This document shows, piece by piece, positions 6,481 through 15,097 of a DNA stretch of 64,000 bases (position 1 is the first letter of the stretch; each line of letters begins with the position of its first letter). Origin of the DNA: Neglectibacter sp. X58 (GTDB lineage: Bacteria > Bacillota > Clostridia > Oscillospirales > Acutalibacteraceae); the NCBI RefSeq assembly GCF_009936035.1, contig NZ_QWEO01000001.1, forward strand, positions 347,851 to 411,850, written 5' to 3'. Position numbers and translations under genes: made by a program. The notes below the pieces were generated by a model. The model searched no databases and was not told the origin of the DNA. It saw nothing but the letters and a program-made list of their open reading frames with translations.

Positions 6481-9078
6481 ATGACAACAGAGAAATTCCG
6501 CGTAACCGGCATGACCTGCGCCGCCTGCCAGGCCAATGTCACCCGCCGGGTGCAGAAGCTGTCCGGCGTGCAGGAGGTGGATGTGAGCCTGCTGAAAAAC
6601 CAGATGCAGGTCACCTTTGACGAAAGCGCAGTGGCAGAAGGGGATATCTGCGCCGCTGTGACAGAGATAGGCTATGGGGCGGAACCGGCGGAGGCCCCTG
6701 CCCCAGGCGGGGACGGAAGCAGCCGGGATTTCCAGAGCCAGTGGAAAAAACGCCAGCAGGACGCAGAGGAGGAACAGGCTGCCATGAAAAAGCGGCTTAC
6801 CCTCTCGGTCATCCTGCTCGTGCCCCTCATGTACGTGGCTATGGGGTCCATGATGGGCCTGCCTGTGCCCTCTTTCCTCATTGGCATGGAAAACGCCCTT
6901 GTTTCCGCCATGACCCAACTGCTCATCACCCTGCCCATTCTGGTGCTTAACCGGAAGTTTTACACCGGCGGCCTGCGTTCCCTGTGGAAGCGCAGCCCCA
7001 ACATGGACTCCCTGGTGGCGGTAGGCTCTGGCGCGTCCCTGCTGTATGGCATTTTCGCCCTGTACCGCATGGCCTGGGGCTTTGGGCATGGCGATATGGC
7101 CCTTGTCCACCAATATGCCCACGACCTGTATTTTGAGTCCAGCGCCATGATTGTCACTCTGGTAACAGTGGGCAAATATCTGGAAAGCCGCTCCAAAGCC
7201 AAAACCAGCGGCGCCTTGGACAAGCTGGTGGATTTAGCCCCTAAAACCGCCACAGTGCTGCGGGAAGGCGCAGAAACCGTTATACCTGCCCAGCAGGTGC
7301 AGGCAGGGGATATTGTGGTAATACGCCCCGGGGAGAGCCTGCCTGTAGACGGCGTGGTGACAGAAGGCCACGGGTATGTGGATCAGTCTGCCATTACCGG
7401 AGAAAGCCTGCCTGTAGAGCGCGGCCCTGGGGATCCGGTGCTGTCCGCCACCATAAACAAAAACGGTTCTTTTCACTTTCGCGCTTCCAAGGTGGGCGAT
7501 GACACCACTCTGGCCCAAATCATCCGTCTGGTGGACGAGGCGGGCAGTACCAAAGCGCCTATTGCCCGGCTGGCGGATAAAATCAGCGGGGTGTTCGTGC
7601 CCATCGTCATGGTCATTGCCCTGGTGACTGCCATTGTGTGGCTCATAGCTGGGCAGACCTTTGAGTTCTCCCTTTCCTGCGCCATTGCCGTTCTGGTAAT
7701 TTCCTGTCCCTGCGCCTTAGGGCTTGCCACGCCGGTTGCCATTATGGTGGGCACAGGCAAGGCGGCAGAATACGGCATCCTGGTGAAGTCGGCGGAAAGC
7801 CTGGAGAACCTGCACCGGGTGGATACCATTGTACTGGATAAAACCGGCACCCTCACCAGCGGCAAGCCTGCCGTCACGGATGTGCAGGTGCTGGACAACA
7901 CTCTCTCCCCCGCCGGCTTCCTGGCTCTTGCCGCCGCTCTGGAAACAGGCAGCGAGCATCCCTTAGCCCAGGCCGTTACCGAATATGCCAAATCCCAAGG
8001 CATCACCCCCTACAAGGCGGAAGATTTTTCCGCCACTGCCGGACGGGGCGTGCAGGCTGAAATCCAAGGGGATCTGTGCCTGGCAGGCAACCTGGCTTTT
8101 CTACGGGAGCAGGGCATTGAGGCAGACAGCGCTGCGGCCCAGGGAGAATCCTTTGCCAGGCAGGGCAAAACGCCCCTGTTCTTCGTGAAAGCCGGACAGC
8201 TTGCAGGCGTTATCGCTGTGGCAGATTCCCTGCGGGAGTCCAGCCTGCGGGCAGTAGAGCGGTTCCACAAAATGGGCTTGCGGGTGGTTATGCTCACTGG
8301 GGACAACAAGGCCACCGCCCAGGCTATCCGCCAGCAGGCAGGCATTGAGGAGGCAGTTTCCGATGTGCTGCCCGCGGAAAAAGAGGCGGTTATCCGCCGC
8401 CTGCAGGGAGAAAACCGCCGGGTAGCCATGGTGGGTGACGGCATAAATGACGCCCCCGCCCTCACCCGGGCAGACATCGGCATTGCCATCGGGGCAGGGA
8501 CGGATATTGCTATCGACTCTGCCGACGTGGTGCTGATGAAGAACTCCCTGGAGGACGTATGCACTGCCATTGAACTGAGCAAGTCCGTTATCCGCAATAT
8601 CCGCATGAACCTGTTCTGGGCCTTTTTCTATAACGTCCTGGGGATCCCTGTGGCGGCAGGATTGCTGTGGCCCCTGTTTGCCATCAAGCTCAGCCCTATG
8701 CTGGGTTCCGCTGCCATGAGCCTAAGCTCTGTGTGTGTGGTGGCAAACGCCCTGCGCCTACGGTTCTTTAAAGACAAGGCGCGCACCCTGGAGATACCCC
8801 CCAAAACAGCAAGCCCTATGGAAACACCCATTCTTAATACAACTGTGGAAGGAGCAAATACCATGAAAAAAGTTTTGACTGTTGAGGGCATGATGTGCGC
8901 CCACTGCCAGTCCCATGTGCAGAAAGCCCTGGAGGGCGTTGCCGGCGTTACTGCTGTCAACGTAGATCTGGAGGCCAAAAAAGCCACTGTGGAGATGGCA
9001 GAGAATGTGGCAGATGAGCTGCTCACAGCCGCTGTTAAGGACGCAGGCTATGAACCTGTGGACTGCAAGGCAGTGTAA
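6481..9078 (+). CDS. copA: Copper-exporting P1B-ATPase with C-terminal CopZ-like domain
   Basis: Pumps Cu(I) out of the cytoplasm using ATP. The order is an N-terminal heavy-metal domain with MTCAAC (C13, C16), paired membrane helices, the actuator loop with TGESLPVE, the CPC ion site in SCPCALGLATP (about 409), phosphorylation Asp in DKTGT (about 453), SEHPLA (about 488) and GDGINDAPAL. After the last membrane helix the frame continues without a stop into a second heavy-metal domain with MMCAHC. That makes 865 residues, longer than a usual CopA of 740-820. The junction contains a strong internal ribosome site and ATG (8863). The gene is downstream of csoR, so copper-induced. Confidence 0.95.
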   Translation: MTTEKFRVTGMTCAACQANVTRRVQKLSGVQEVDVSLLKNQMQVTFDESAVAEGDICAAVTEIGYGAEPAEAPAPGGDGSSRDFQSQWKKRQQDAEEEQAAMKKRLTLSVILLVPLMYVAMGSMMGLPVPSFLIGMENALVSAMTQLLITLPILVLNRKFYTGGLRSLWKRSPNMDSLVAVGSGASLLYGIFALYRMAWGFGHGDMALVHQYAHDLYFESSAMIVTLVTVGKYLESRSKAKTSGALDKLVDLAPKTATVLREGAETVIPAQQVQAGDIVVIRPGESLPVDGVVTEGHGYVDQSAITGESLPVERGPGDPVLSATINKNGSFHFRASKVGDDTTLAQIIRLVDEAGSTKAPIARLADKISGVFVPIVMVIALVTAIVWLIAGQTFEFSLSCAIAVLVISCPCALGLATPVAIMVGTGKAAEYGILVKSAESLENLHRVDTIVLDKTGTLTSGKPAVTDVQVLDNTLSPAGFLALAAALETGSEHPLAQAVTEYAKSQGITPYKAEDFSATAGRGVQAEIQGDLCLAGNLAFLREQGIEADSAAAQGESFARQGKTPLFFVKAGQLAGVIAVADSLRESSLRAVERFHKMGLRVVMLTGDNKATAQAIRQQAGIEEAVSDVLPAEKEAVIRRLQGENRRVAMVGDGINDAPALTRADIGIAIGAGTDIAIDSADVVLMKNSLEDVCTAIELSKSVIRNIRMNLFWAFFYNVLGIPVAAGLLWPLFAIKLSPMLGSAAMSLSSVCVVANALRLRFFKDKARTLEIPPKTASPMETPILNTTVEGANTMKKVLTVEGMMCAHCQSHVQKALEGVAGVTAVNVDLEAKKATVEMAENVADELLTAAVKDAGYEPVDCKAV
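8863..9078 (+). CDS. CopZ-like copper chaperone, possible internal translation product of copA
   Basis: The last 71 codons of copA form a complete HMA (ferredoxin-like) domain beginning MKKVLTVEGMMCAHC, the size and shape of free CopZ chaperones. Directly upstream, inside the copA frame, is GGAAGGAG (8847-8854) followed 8 bp later by ATG. Ribosomes could therefore start here and make free CopZ from the same message, while read-through makes the fused CopA. The domain is seen; separate expression is inferred. Confidence 0.5.
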   Translation: MKKVLTVEGMMCAHCQSHVQKALEGVAGVTAVNVDLEAKKATVEMAENVADELLTAAVKDAGYEPVDCKAV

Positions 9079-9086
9079 GAAAACGC

Positions 9087-9132
9087 AAAAAGCAGAGCGG
9101 CCTGGAAAAGCTTCCAGGCCGCTCTGCTTTTT
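9087..9132 (+). terminator. Terminator after copA
   Basis: A long perfect stem (AAAAGCAGAGCGGCCTGG and its complement) is followed by five T, just after the copA stop. Confidence 0.88.
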
Positions 9133-9167
9133 ATGAGCAACCATCGTCTAAGCTGATGGTTGCTCAT
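9133..9167. repeat. 13-bp perfect inverted repeat between convergent terminators
   Basis: ATGAGCAACCATC and its exact complement are separated by 9 nt. It sits between the copA and gapA terminators and lacks a T tract on either side. Confidence 0.6.
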
Positions 9168-9171
9168 ATAA

Positions 9172-9204
9172 CGAAACCCCCTGCGGAGCTTGTCCGCAGG
9201 GGGT
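9172..9204 (-). terminator. Terminator of gapA
   Basis: A 12-bp stem (ACCCCCTGCGGA/TCCGCAGGGGGT) is followed on the minus strand by TTTCG, 35 bp after the gapA stop. Confidence 0.75.
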
Positions 9205-9239
9205 CCTTATTCCTACCAAAAAGGGCTTTACGCCGGTTT

Positions 9240-10253
9240 TTAGATAGAAGCGAAGTACTTAATGGTGCGCACCATCTGGCTGGTGTAGCTGTTCTCGTTG
9301 TCATACCAGGATACAACCTGTACCTGATACAGCCCGTCGCCAATCTCGGTAACCATGGTCTGGGTGGCGTCGAACAGGGAGCCATAGGTGATGCCGATGA
9401 TATCGGAGGATACCAGAGGCTCTTCGGTGTAGCCGAAGGAATCGGAAGCGGCTGCCTTCATGGCGGCATTGATGCCGTCAACAGTCACGTTCTCGCCCTT
9501 GACAACGGCAACCAGCAGAGTGGTGGAGCCGGTGGGTACGGGCACGCGCTGGGCAGAGCCGATGAGCTTGCCGTTGAGTTCGGGGATAACCAGACCGATA
9601 GCCTTGGCAGCGCCGGTGGAGTTGGGAACAATGTTCACAGCAGCGGCGCGGGCGCGGCGGAGATCACCCTTGCGGTGGGGGCCGTCCAGAACCATCTGGT
9701 CGCCGGTGAAGGCATGTACAGTGGTCATGATGCCGCTCTGGATGGGAGCATACTTGTTCAGGGTGTCGGCCATGGGAGCCAGGCAGTTGGTGGTGCAGGA
9801 AGCTGCGGAGATGATCTTGTCTTCAGCAGTCAGGGTGTTCTCGTTCACGCTGTACACGATGGTCTTGAGGTCGCTGCCAGCAGGAGCGGAGATAACAACC
9901 TTCTTGGCGCCAGCGTCGATGTGAGCCTGGGACTTTGCCAGGGAGCAATAGAAGCCGGTGCACTCCAGAACAACGTCAACGCCGATCTGGCCCCAAGGCA
10001 GATCCTTGGCATCCTTTTCAGCATAGATCTTGATGGTCTTGCCGTCTACAGTGATGGAGTCCTCGCCGGCCTCCACCTTGTCGGCCAGAGCATAGCGGCC
10101 CTGGGCAGAGTCATACTTCAGCAGATGAGCCAGCATTTTGGGGCTGGTCAGATCGTTGATAGCTACGACCTCATACCCTTCGGCGCCGAACATCTGGCGG
10201 AAAGCCAGACGGCCGATGCGGCCAAAACCATTGATTGCAACTTTAACAGACAT
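9240..10253 (-). CDS. gapA: Glyceraldehyde-3-phosphate dehydrogenase
   Basis: The NAD-dependent glycolytic enzyme that oxidises glyceraldehyde-3-phosphate to 1,3-bisphosphoglycerate. The 337-residue protein begins [15 protein letters not shown] (Rossmann fold), has the catalytic Cys in [10 protein letters not shown] (about 152), the His of [11 protein letters not shown] and the terminal [12 protein letters not shown]. The start at 10253 follows a strong AGGAGGT; the frame extends upstream without a ribosome site. It has its own promoter and terminator. Codon use is strongly biased, as expected for a highly expressed gene. Confidence 0.97.
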   Translation of the reverse strand: MSVKVAINGFGRIGRLAFRQMFGAEGYEVVAINDLTSPKMLAHLLKYDSAQGRYALADKVEAGEDSITVDGKTIKIYAEKDAKDLPWGQIGVDVVLECTGFYCSLAKSQAHIDAGAKKVVISAPAGSDLKTIVYSVNENTLTAEDKIISAASCTTNCLAPMADTLNKYAPIQSGIMTTVHAFTGDQMVLDGPHRKGDLRRARAAAVNIVPNSTGAAKAIGLVIPELNGKLIGSAQRVPVPTGSTTLLVAVVKGENVTVDGINAAMKAAASDSFGYTEEPLVSSDIIGITYGSLFDATQTMVTEIGDGLYQVQVVSWYDNENSYTSQMVRTIKYFASI

Positions 10254-10296
10254 TGGTAAAACCTCCTGAAATTGGTATAGGGTTTTGTATACCATT

Positions 10297-10325
10297 ATTT
10301 TAATGCATTTTACACAAGAATACAA
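10297..10325 (-). promoter_or_regulatory. Promoter of gapA
   Basis: TTGTAT (10320-10325), 17 bp, TAAAAT (10297-10302), about 45 bp ahead of the gapA start. Confidence 0.65.
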
Positions 10326-10380
10326 GAGCCAAACCAAAAAATCCCCGGAAAATTTTTGTGATTTTTTTCTCAAAGTCCTA

Positions 10381-10423
10381 CAAAAATCCGGGGCCGCAGC
10401 ATTTTTTCATGCTGAAGCCCCGG
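10381..10423 (-). terminator. Terminator of the amino-acid ABC operon
   Basis: A GC-rich hairpin (CCGGGGC...GCCCCGG with an inner GCAGCAT/ATGCTG stem) at 10388-10423 runs into ATTTTTG on the minus strand. It lies downstream of the substrate-binding gene. Confidence 0.8.
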
Positions 10424-10480
10424 GAAGCGGTTCCATATCAGGGTTATCCGGGCAGGAAGCCTCTGTTAAAACCCTGGCCC

Positions 10481-11329
10481 TTATTCTGCCTGTGAGATAT
10501 CAACCCCGAAATATTTTTCAGAGAGTTCTGTGAGGGTGCCGTCCTCTTTCAGCTCTGCCAAGGCTTTGTCCACAGCCTCCCGCAGGGTGCGGGTTTCCTC
10601 GCCTTTGCGCATGGGAATGGCAACCTGTACTGCCTCGTCGCTTAAAACGGCAATTTTAATGTCTGCGTCCGGATGGTTCTTCATGTAATCATAATACGCC
10701 ACTTCGTCATTGAGGGTTGCGTCGATGCGCCCGGAAAACAGCAGTTCAAAGGTCTGGTTCAGATCGTCCACGCCAGTAACCTCCGCCCCATGGGCTTCGG
10801 CAATCTTGGCATAGGTGCTGTTCAGGGTATTGGCGGTGTGCTTGCCCTCCAGATCCTCCATGGACTTGATGTCCTCGTTTTCGTTCTTCACAATGACGGC
10901 GGTACGGTTGGCGGCATAGGGGATGCTGAAATCATACTTCTCTTTGCGCTCCTCGTCCACGCTGACGCCGTTTACCATGAGATCATAGCGGCCGGAGTCC
11001 AGGCCAGCCAGCAGGCCGTCCCATTCGCCTTCAATGAAGTTTACCTTCACCCCCAGCTTTTCCCCGATTTTCTGGGAAACCTCTACGTCATAGCCCACCA
11101 GGTTGTCGTCCTCGTCATGGAAAGTCCAAGGCGCCCAAGTGCCCTCCATGGCTACGGTTATTTCCCCCTTTCCCTGGATTTGTGCCAGCAGATCTCCTTC
11201 TGTCCCGCCGGAGGCGGCAGAGCCTGCAGGCTCTGAGTTTGCGGAGCCTCCCTCTCCGCCGCAGGCCGCCAGGGCCAGTGTCAGGCACAGGGCCAGCAGC
11301 AGTGCCAAAAGCTTCTTCATTTTCATCAT
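10481..11329 (-). CDS. Amino-acid ABC transporter substrate-binding lipoprotein
   Basis: Captures a polar amino acid outside the membrane for the permease and ATPase encoded just upstream. The 282-residue protein has a lipoprotein signal (LLALCLTLALAACGG, Cys at about 23) and a full SBP_bac_3 fold. Characteristic blocks are GYDVEVSQKIGEKLGV, SGRYDLMVNGVS and LTELSEKYFGVDIS. The start has AAAGGAG 6 bp upstream. It is last in a three-gene operon (permease, ATPase, binding protein). The ligand cannot be read from sequence; cystine- or glutamine-type binders are the nearest in style. Confidence 0.9.
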   Translation of the reverse strand: MMKMKKLLALLLALCLTLALAACGGEGGSANSEPAGSAASGGTEGDLLAQIQGKGEITVAMEGTWAPWTFHDEDDNLVGYDVEVSQKIGEKLGVKVNFIEGEWDGLLAGLDSGRYDLMVNGVSVDEERKEKYDFSIPYAANRTAVIVKNENEDIKSMEDLEGKHTANTLNSTYAKIAEAHGAEVTGVDDLNQTFELLFSGRIDATLNDEVAYYDYMKNHPDADIKIAVLSDEAVQVAIPMRKGEETRTLREAVDKALAELKEDGTLTELSEKYFGVDISQAE

Positions 11330-11402
11330 GGTTTCTCCTTTCTGAAATCACAAATGGTAAATATACTATATCTCTATGGATAGCAATTTAAAACGCGGCC
11401 CG

Positions 11403-12140
11403 TTACTCCTGCCCCACCAGCCGCAGAAATTCCTGGGTGCGCTGGGAGCGGGGGCTTTGGAAAAACTCCTTGGAGGGAGCCGATTCCACCACCAGGCCGT
11501 CCTCCATAAATACCACCTGGCTGGATACATTCCTGGCAAAGCCCATTTCATGGGTGACCACCAGCATGGTCATGCCCTCCTCTGCAAGCTGCCGCATGAC
11601 AGCAAGGACTTCCCCTGTAAGCTCTGGATCCAGGGCAGAGGTAGGCTCGTCAAAGTAGATGATTTCCGGCTGTGCTGCCAGCGCCCGGGCAATGGCTACG
11701 CGCTGCTGCTGCCCGCCGGAAAGCTGGCTGGGGTAGTAATCCATCCGGTCGGAAAGGCCCACCTTTTCAAGGGCTTGCTCTGCCGTCTGCCTGGCCTGAT
11801 CCTTTGGCATCTTCCGGGCAATGACCAAACCTTCCGTCACATTCTGCAGGGCAGTCTTATTCAAAAACAAATTATAATTTTGGAACACAAAGGTAGTTTT
11901 CCGGCGGATGGCGGCGATTTCCTTCTTCGTAACCTTATGTAAATCATAGGCCTGCCCATCAAACACCAGTTGGCCTGCCTGGGCGCGCTCCAGGAAATTC
12001 ATGCACCGCAGCAGGGTGGTTTTGCCGGAGCCGCTGGGGCCTAAAATGGCCACCACGTCTCCCTGCTCCACCTTGATGTCTACACCTTTGAGCACTTCTG
12101 TGCCCCCAAAGGACTTCTTGATGCCCTTTACTTCCACCAT
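11403..12140 (-). CDS. Amino-acid ABC transporter ATPase
   Basis: The motor subunit of the polar amino-acid importer. In 245 residues it has Walker A GPSGSGKTT, signature LSGGQQQR, Walker B IIYFDEPTSALD and the switch His of VVTHEMGF, the GlnQ/TcyC pattern. The ATG at 12140 (MVEVKG) overlaps the end of the permease gene by 13 bp, with AAGGAGG upstream; the open frame extends much further up only by chance. Translational coupling to the permease is likely. It pairs with the membrane protein at 12128-12847 and the lipoprotein at 10481-11329. Confidence 0.93.
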   Translation of the reverse strand: MVEVKGIKKSFGGTEVLKGVDIKVEQGDVVAILGPSGSGKTTLLRCMNFLERAQAGQLVFDGQAYDLHKVTKKEIAAIRRKTTFVFQNYNLFLNKTALQNVTEGLVIARKMPKDQARQTAEQALEKVGLSDRMDYYPSQLSGGQQQRVAIARALAAQPEIIYFDEPTSALDPELTGEVLAVMRQLAEEGMTMLVVTHEMGFARNVSSQVVFMEDGLVVESAPSKEFFQSPRSQRTQEFLRLVGQE

Positions 12141-12847
12141 TTCGCCTGGGGCCTCCTTTTCGGCAGGATTATCATGGACTCTTTCGCCGTATATACACTG
12201 AGCCTCTTCTCCCCCAGCTTTTGCAGCTTTGTCAGCACCGTGGAGAACAGCAGGTAAATTATGCCTGCCTCCATATACAGGGCCAAAGGCTCGTAAGTGC
12301 GGGCAATAATGCGCTGGGTGGACATGAGCATTTCCGTTACCGTAATGGTAGACGCCAGGGAGGTGTCCTTCATCATGGCGATAAGGGAATTTGCCAAGGA
12401 TGGGAAAGCTGTGCGCATAGCCTGGGGCAGCACAATGCGCCGCATGGTCTGCAAATAGGACATGCCTACGCAATAGCCCGCCTCCAACTGTCCGGCAGGC
12501 ACAGCCTCCAAGGCGGCCCGGACGATTTCCGCGCAATAGGCGCCCTCGTTTAAAGAGAACACCAGCACTGCCGCCGGAAAGGGATCGATAATCACGCCCA
12601 AACCCGGCAGTCCATAAAACACCAGATAGAGCTGCAAAAGCAGGGGCGTACCCCGGAACACCCAAATGTGAAACCTGGAAAGCTGCTTCAGCACCGGCAC
12701 GCCCGCAAACTGCGCCAGGGCCATAAAAACGGCCAGCACCATGGCAAAGAAAAAGGCGATTGCTGTCAGGGGCAGGGTCATGGTCAGGCCCGGCACCAGG
12801 ATTTTTGTGAAAGAATCTGACAGTATCTCCCACAGCCGCTCTGTCAT
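12128..12847 (-). CDS. Amino-acid ABC transporter permease
   Basis: The membrane subunit of the polar amino-acid importer (HisM/GlnP type). The 239-residue protein has about five membrane helices and the family EAA loop EAGYCVGMSYLQTMRRIVLPQAMR, preceded by FRGTPLLLQLYLVFYGLP. It is the first gene of the operon with the ATPase and binding protein and is preceded by a good promoter. The C-terminus is basic and slightly longer than usual, running into the overlap with the ATPase gene. Confidence 0.92.
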   Translation of the reverse strand: MTERLWEILSDSFTKILVPGLTMTLPLTAIAFFFAMVLAVFMALAQFAGVPVLKQLSRFHIWVFRGTPLLLQLYLVFYGLPGLGVIIDPFPAAVLVFSLNEGAYCAEIVRAALEAVPAGQLEAGYCVGMSYLQTMRRIVLPQAMRTAFPSLANSLIAMMKDTSLASTITVTEMLMSTQRIIARTYEPLALYMEAGIIYLLFSTVLTKLQKLGEKRLSVYTAKESMIILPKRRPQAKWWK

Positions 12848-12896
12848 ACCTCGTTTCTCCCTTCGTTATAACCTCCGCCCTTGGCGGCTGGGATAA

Positions 12897-12925
12897 AGTA
12901 TACCATATTACTCCACTTTATGCAA
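12897..12925 (-). promoter_or_regulatory. Promoter of the amino-acid ABC operon
   Basis: TTGCAT (12920-12925), 17 bp, TATACT (12897-12902). A palindrome CTATGCC/GGCATAG at 12966-12984, about 40 bp upstream, could be an operator. Confidence 0.65.
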
Positions 12926-12998
12926 ATACCTTTTTTCTATAGTAAACCCTACTTCAGCAAAAGAACTATGCCTATAGGGCATAGAATCTCGCATAAGA

Positions 12999-13027
12999 AA
13001 GCCGCCCCCCGCAAAGGAACGGCTTTT
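12999..13027 (-). terminator. Possible terminator of the BlaI-like gene
   Basis: AAAGCCG and CGGCTTT arms flank a 15-nt loop, with a short T-rich tail on the minus strand. The stem is short, so this is tentative. Confidence 0.4.
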
Positions 13028-13058
13028 AAAACATCTTGATTTGAGGCTGAAACAAAAA

Positions 13059-13475
13059 TCAGTAGGCTGCTGTCACCTGCTCGGCCTGCTCCTCAATTTT
13101 ATGGAGCACCATGGAAGCATCGTCTACCTTGGCATATTGCAGCAGGGAGCACACAATGTCCGGAATATCCATAGGGGCAAAATTGCCGGACTGGACTATC
13201 TGCAAGGCAAAATGCTGGTTGCGGGTGAGGGTGGGCGCGTAGCTACGGGCGTGCTTCCGGCCACGGCCTGTACCATTCGTTACTTTTATGTATCCCTTCT
13301 CCAGCAGTTCGTTTACCAGAAGATGAAAGGAACTGACAGCAAACAAAGGCTCTCCCCGCTCGTTTACAGCGGCAGAGATGATCTCTGGCCTGCATAGCGG
13401 ATGATCCGCCTGCCAAAGGATCTCCATAAGGATCAATTCAGAGTTTGTAAGCTGATGCGCCTTTTTTCTTTTCAT
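13059..13475 (-). CDS. BlaI/MecI-type winged-helix repressor (orphan)
   Basis: A dimeric DNA-binding repressor of the Penicillinase_R family (PF03965). The 138-residue protein shows LTNSELILMEILWQADHPL at the start of the winged helix, then VSSFHLLVNELLEKGYIKV, with a helical C-terminus for dimerisation. In the classic systems a BlaR/MecR protease inactivates it; no such gene is adjacent here. The ATG at 13475 is chosen from the conserved N-terminus, although its GGAG site is 11 bp away. Longer upstream frames start only with TTG. It has its own consensus promoter. Confidence 0.75.
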   Translation of the reverse strand: MKRKKAHQLTNSELILMEILWQADHPLCRPEIISAAVNERGEPLFAVSSFHLLVNELLEKGYIKVTNGTGRGRKHARSYAPTLTRNQHFALQIVQSGNFAPMDIPDIVCSLLQYAKVDDASMVLHKIEEQAEQVTAAY

Positions 13476-13624
13476 AAGGGGGACAACTCCTTTGCAGCGA
13501 ATAGAGAATTGCCCGGCCTGCCAGCGCCGGGCTGCCAAATCCTTCTTAAACAGGTGGGCTACATCATTCTCCTTAGTTCCTTCCAAAAGGGATACACTTT
13601 TCCCTTTGGCATTGTCTTTGATAT

Positions 13625-13653
13625 ATTTTATAATATATTTTCGGAATTGTCAA
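13625..13653 (-). promoter_or_regulatory. Promoter of the BlaI-like gene
   Basis: A perfect TTGACA (13648-13653), 17 bp, TAAAAT (13625-13630), in a very AT-rich stretch. The leader of about 145 nt is long. Confidence 0.75.
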
Positions 13654-13716
13654 TGCGTTCCCCTAAAAAAACAGGTAAAAATTTTTAAAAGCAAACAGTT
13701 AATAAATACAGAAATT

Positions 13717-14802
13717 CTATCTTTTTTCGCTCATACTTTCCTGTACTCCTGCCCTGAGCTGCCGCCGGCGGTACAGGAACTGATCGGCTACAACCAGCAG
13801 CGCGCCGGCAATCACAACCAGATAGTAAGTGAAAAATCGCCACACCATTACAGCGGCATACAGATCGTTATGGACGAAATATCCCCGGAAGTAGGACGAA
13901 AACCCGATTTCCTGAGCGCCGGAGGCGCCGGGCATGGGCATGAAAGACACAGAAACCTGCAAAAGGCTTTGCACTGCGACAATCTCCCAATAGCTTGCGT
14001 CCTGGTATCCAAAAGCCCGGAAGATGAAAAAAATCACGCTCATTTGCAGGAAAAACTGCGGAACGGACAGCACAATCCCCCACAGGACGCTGGCTTTTTT
14101 CTCCTTGAAATTGTCGGTAAAGCTGCCAAAATCGGCCTCGAATTTGTCGATTGTTTCCATCAGGTGGAAGCGTTCCCGCAGAAAGCGGAACCGGGAAGCC
14201 AGCCACTTGGCAAAACGGCAGATTACATGAAAGACAGGCTTGATAAACAGGGAGGCGAAAAATAGGATGGAACCGCCGTTTATCATAAGGCCCAAGACTA
14301 TCAGCGGGAGAATGCCTGGGTTTTCCGCCTGAATCTTTCCGTACATCATGGCGTAAAACACAATTGAACACAACACAAAGGCGCACTGATAGCAGAAGAA
14401 TTTCATCAGCAGCACAGCAGTGGAAAGGCCCACAGGTATGTTGTCCCGGCGCAGGTATGCTGCCTGCATGGGCTGCCCCCCTGTGGAGCTGGGGGTGATA
14501 TAGGAATAATAAATGCCGATAAGGCCGATTTTTATGCCGCTGCCCCAACCCATAGGAATATGCTGGCTGCGCATAAGCAGGCGGATTATGCCCCCCTCAA
14601 AACCAAAAAAAATAACGGTGATGACAATCGCCAAACTGAGCCATCCCGGCGTAAGCCCAGCCATGGTGGCAAACACGTTGCCAAATTCCCGATTGAACAC
14701 GCCAAACAGCACCACTGCCACAATAGTCGCGGCAATATAAAGCAGGCTCCAAGGAATACGCTTTTTCTTTTTCATGGGAGCCACCCCCTCTTTTCCTTTC
14801 AT
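13717..14802 (-). CDS. UPF0104/YbhN-type flippase-like membrane protein
   Basis: A multi-pass membrane protein related to the flippase half of MprF (lysylphosphatidylglycerol synthase membrane region, PF03706). The 361 residues include about eight hydrophobic helices and the family signature YSYITPSSTGGQPMQAAYL, plus MPMPGASGAQEIGF near the C-terminus. There is no aminoacyl-transferase domain, so it would move a lipid or wall precursor rather than modify one; the substrate is unknown. The ATG at 14802 has GAGGAGAG 5 bp upstream; a GTG at 14808 is the alternative. It appears to be a single gene. Confidence 0.82.
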   Translation of the reverse strand: MKGKEGVAPMKKKKRIPWSLLYIAATIVAVVLFGVFNREFGNVFATMAGLTPGWLSLAIVITVIFFGFEGGIIRLLMRSQHIPMGWGSGIKIGLIGIYYSYITPSSTGGQPMQAAYLRRDNIPVGLSTAVLLMKFFCYQCAFVLCSIVFYAMMYGKIQAENPGILPLIVLGLMINGGSILFFASLFIKPVFHVICRFAKWLASRFRFLRERFHLMETIDKFEADFGSFTDNFKEKKASVLWGIVLSVPQFFLQMSVIFFIFRAFGYQDASYWEIVAVQSLLQVSVSFMPMPGASGAQEIGFSSYFRGYFVHNDLYAAVMVWRFFTYYLVVIAGALLVVADQFLYRRRQLRAGVQESMSEKR

Positions 14803-14952
14803 AGCCACTCTCCTCTTAGAATCTGTTTCTATGGAGAATTATAGCACAGCCCATTTTCCCTGTAAACCTTGCTAAGAAAAACGTAAGAAACAGCGTTGCG
14901 GCACAGGCTGTTCCAAGGCTGGGCTTTGAAATGCGCAGGTAATATTGCCGTG

Positions 14953-14992
14953 AAAAAAGCAGGAGGGACTGGGCTTTTGACCCAGTCCCTCC
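14953..14992 (-). terminator. Terminator of the candidate small RNA
   Basis: A 12-bp perfect stem (GGAGGGACTGGG/CCCAGTCCCTCC) with a 7-nt loop, then TGCTTTTTT on the minus strand. Confidence 0.85.
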
Positions 14993-15091
14993 ATACTCAC
15001 TCTAAATTTACAATTACCCAATTGTTGTCCGCGTGTCATGGAATCCATGGCAAAAAAGCCGAAAAGCTTCTCGCACACGAGCTTCTTTTGT
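14953..15091 (-). ncRNA. Candidate small RNA
   Basis: A near-perfect promoter on the minus strand (15098-15127) and a strong hairpin with a T run (14953-14992) bound a transcript of roughly 140 nt. It lies between ilvE and the flippase gene. A 58-codon frame starting at ATG 15048 has no ribosome site and would run past the terminator, so an RNA product is more likely. A bulged hairpin near the 5' end (AAGCTCG...CGAGAAGCTT) is visible. I do not recognise the family. Confidence 0.45.
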
Positions 15092-15097
15092 GAAAAG

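Noticed and set aside
9156..10259. A 367-codon plus-strand frame over gapA
   Set aside because: Exact antisense of GAPDH, whose motifs and ribosome site are unambiguous.
12141..12833. Upstream extension of the amino-acid ABC ATPase frame
   Set aside because: It only rereads the permease gene in another frame; the ATPase family N-terminus and ribosome site are at 12140.
14872..15048. A 58-codon protein in the candidate small RNA
   Set aside because: No ribosome site, and the frame runs through the strong terminator at 14953-14992.
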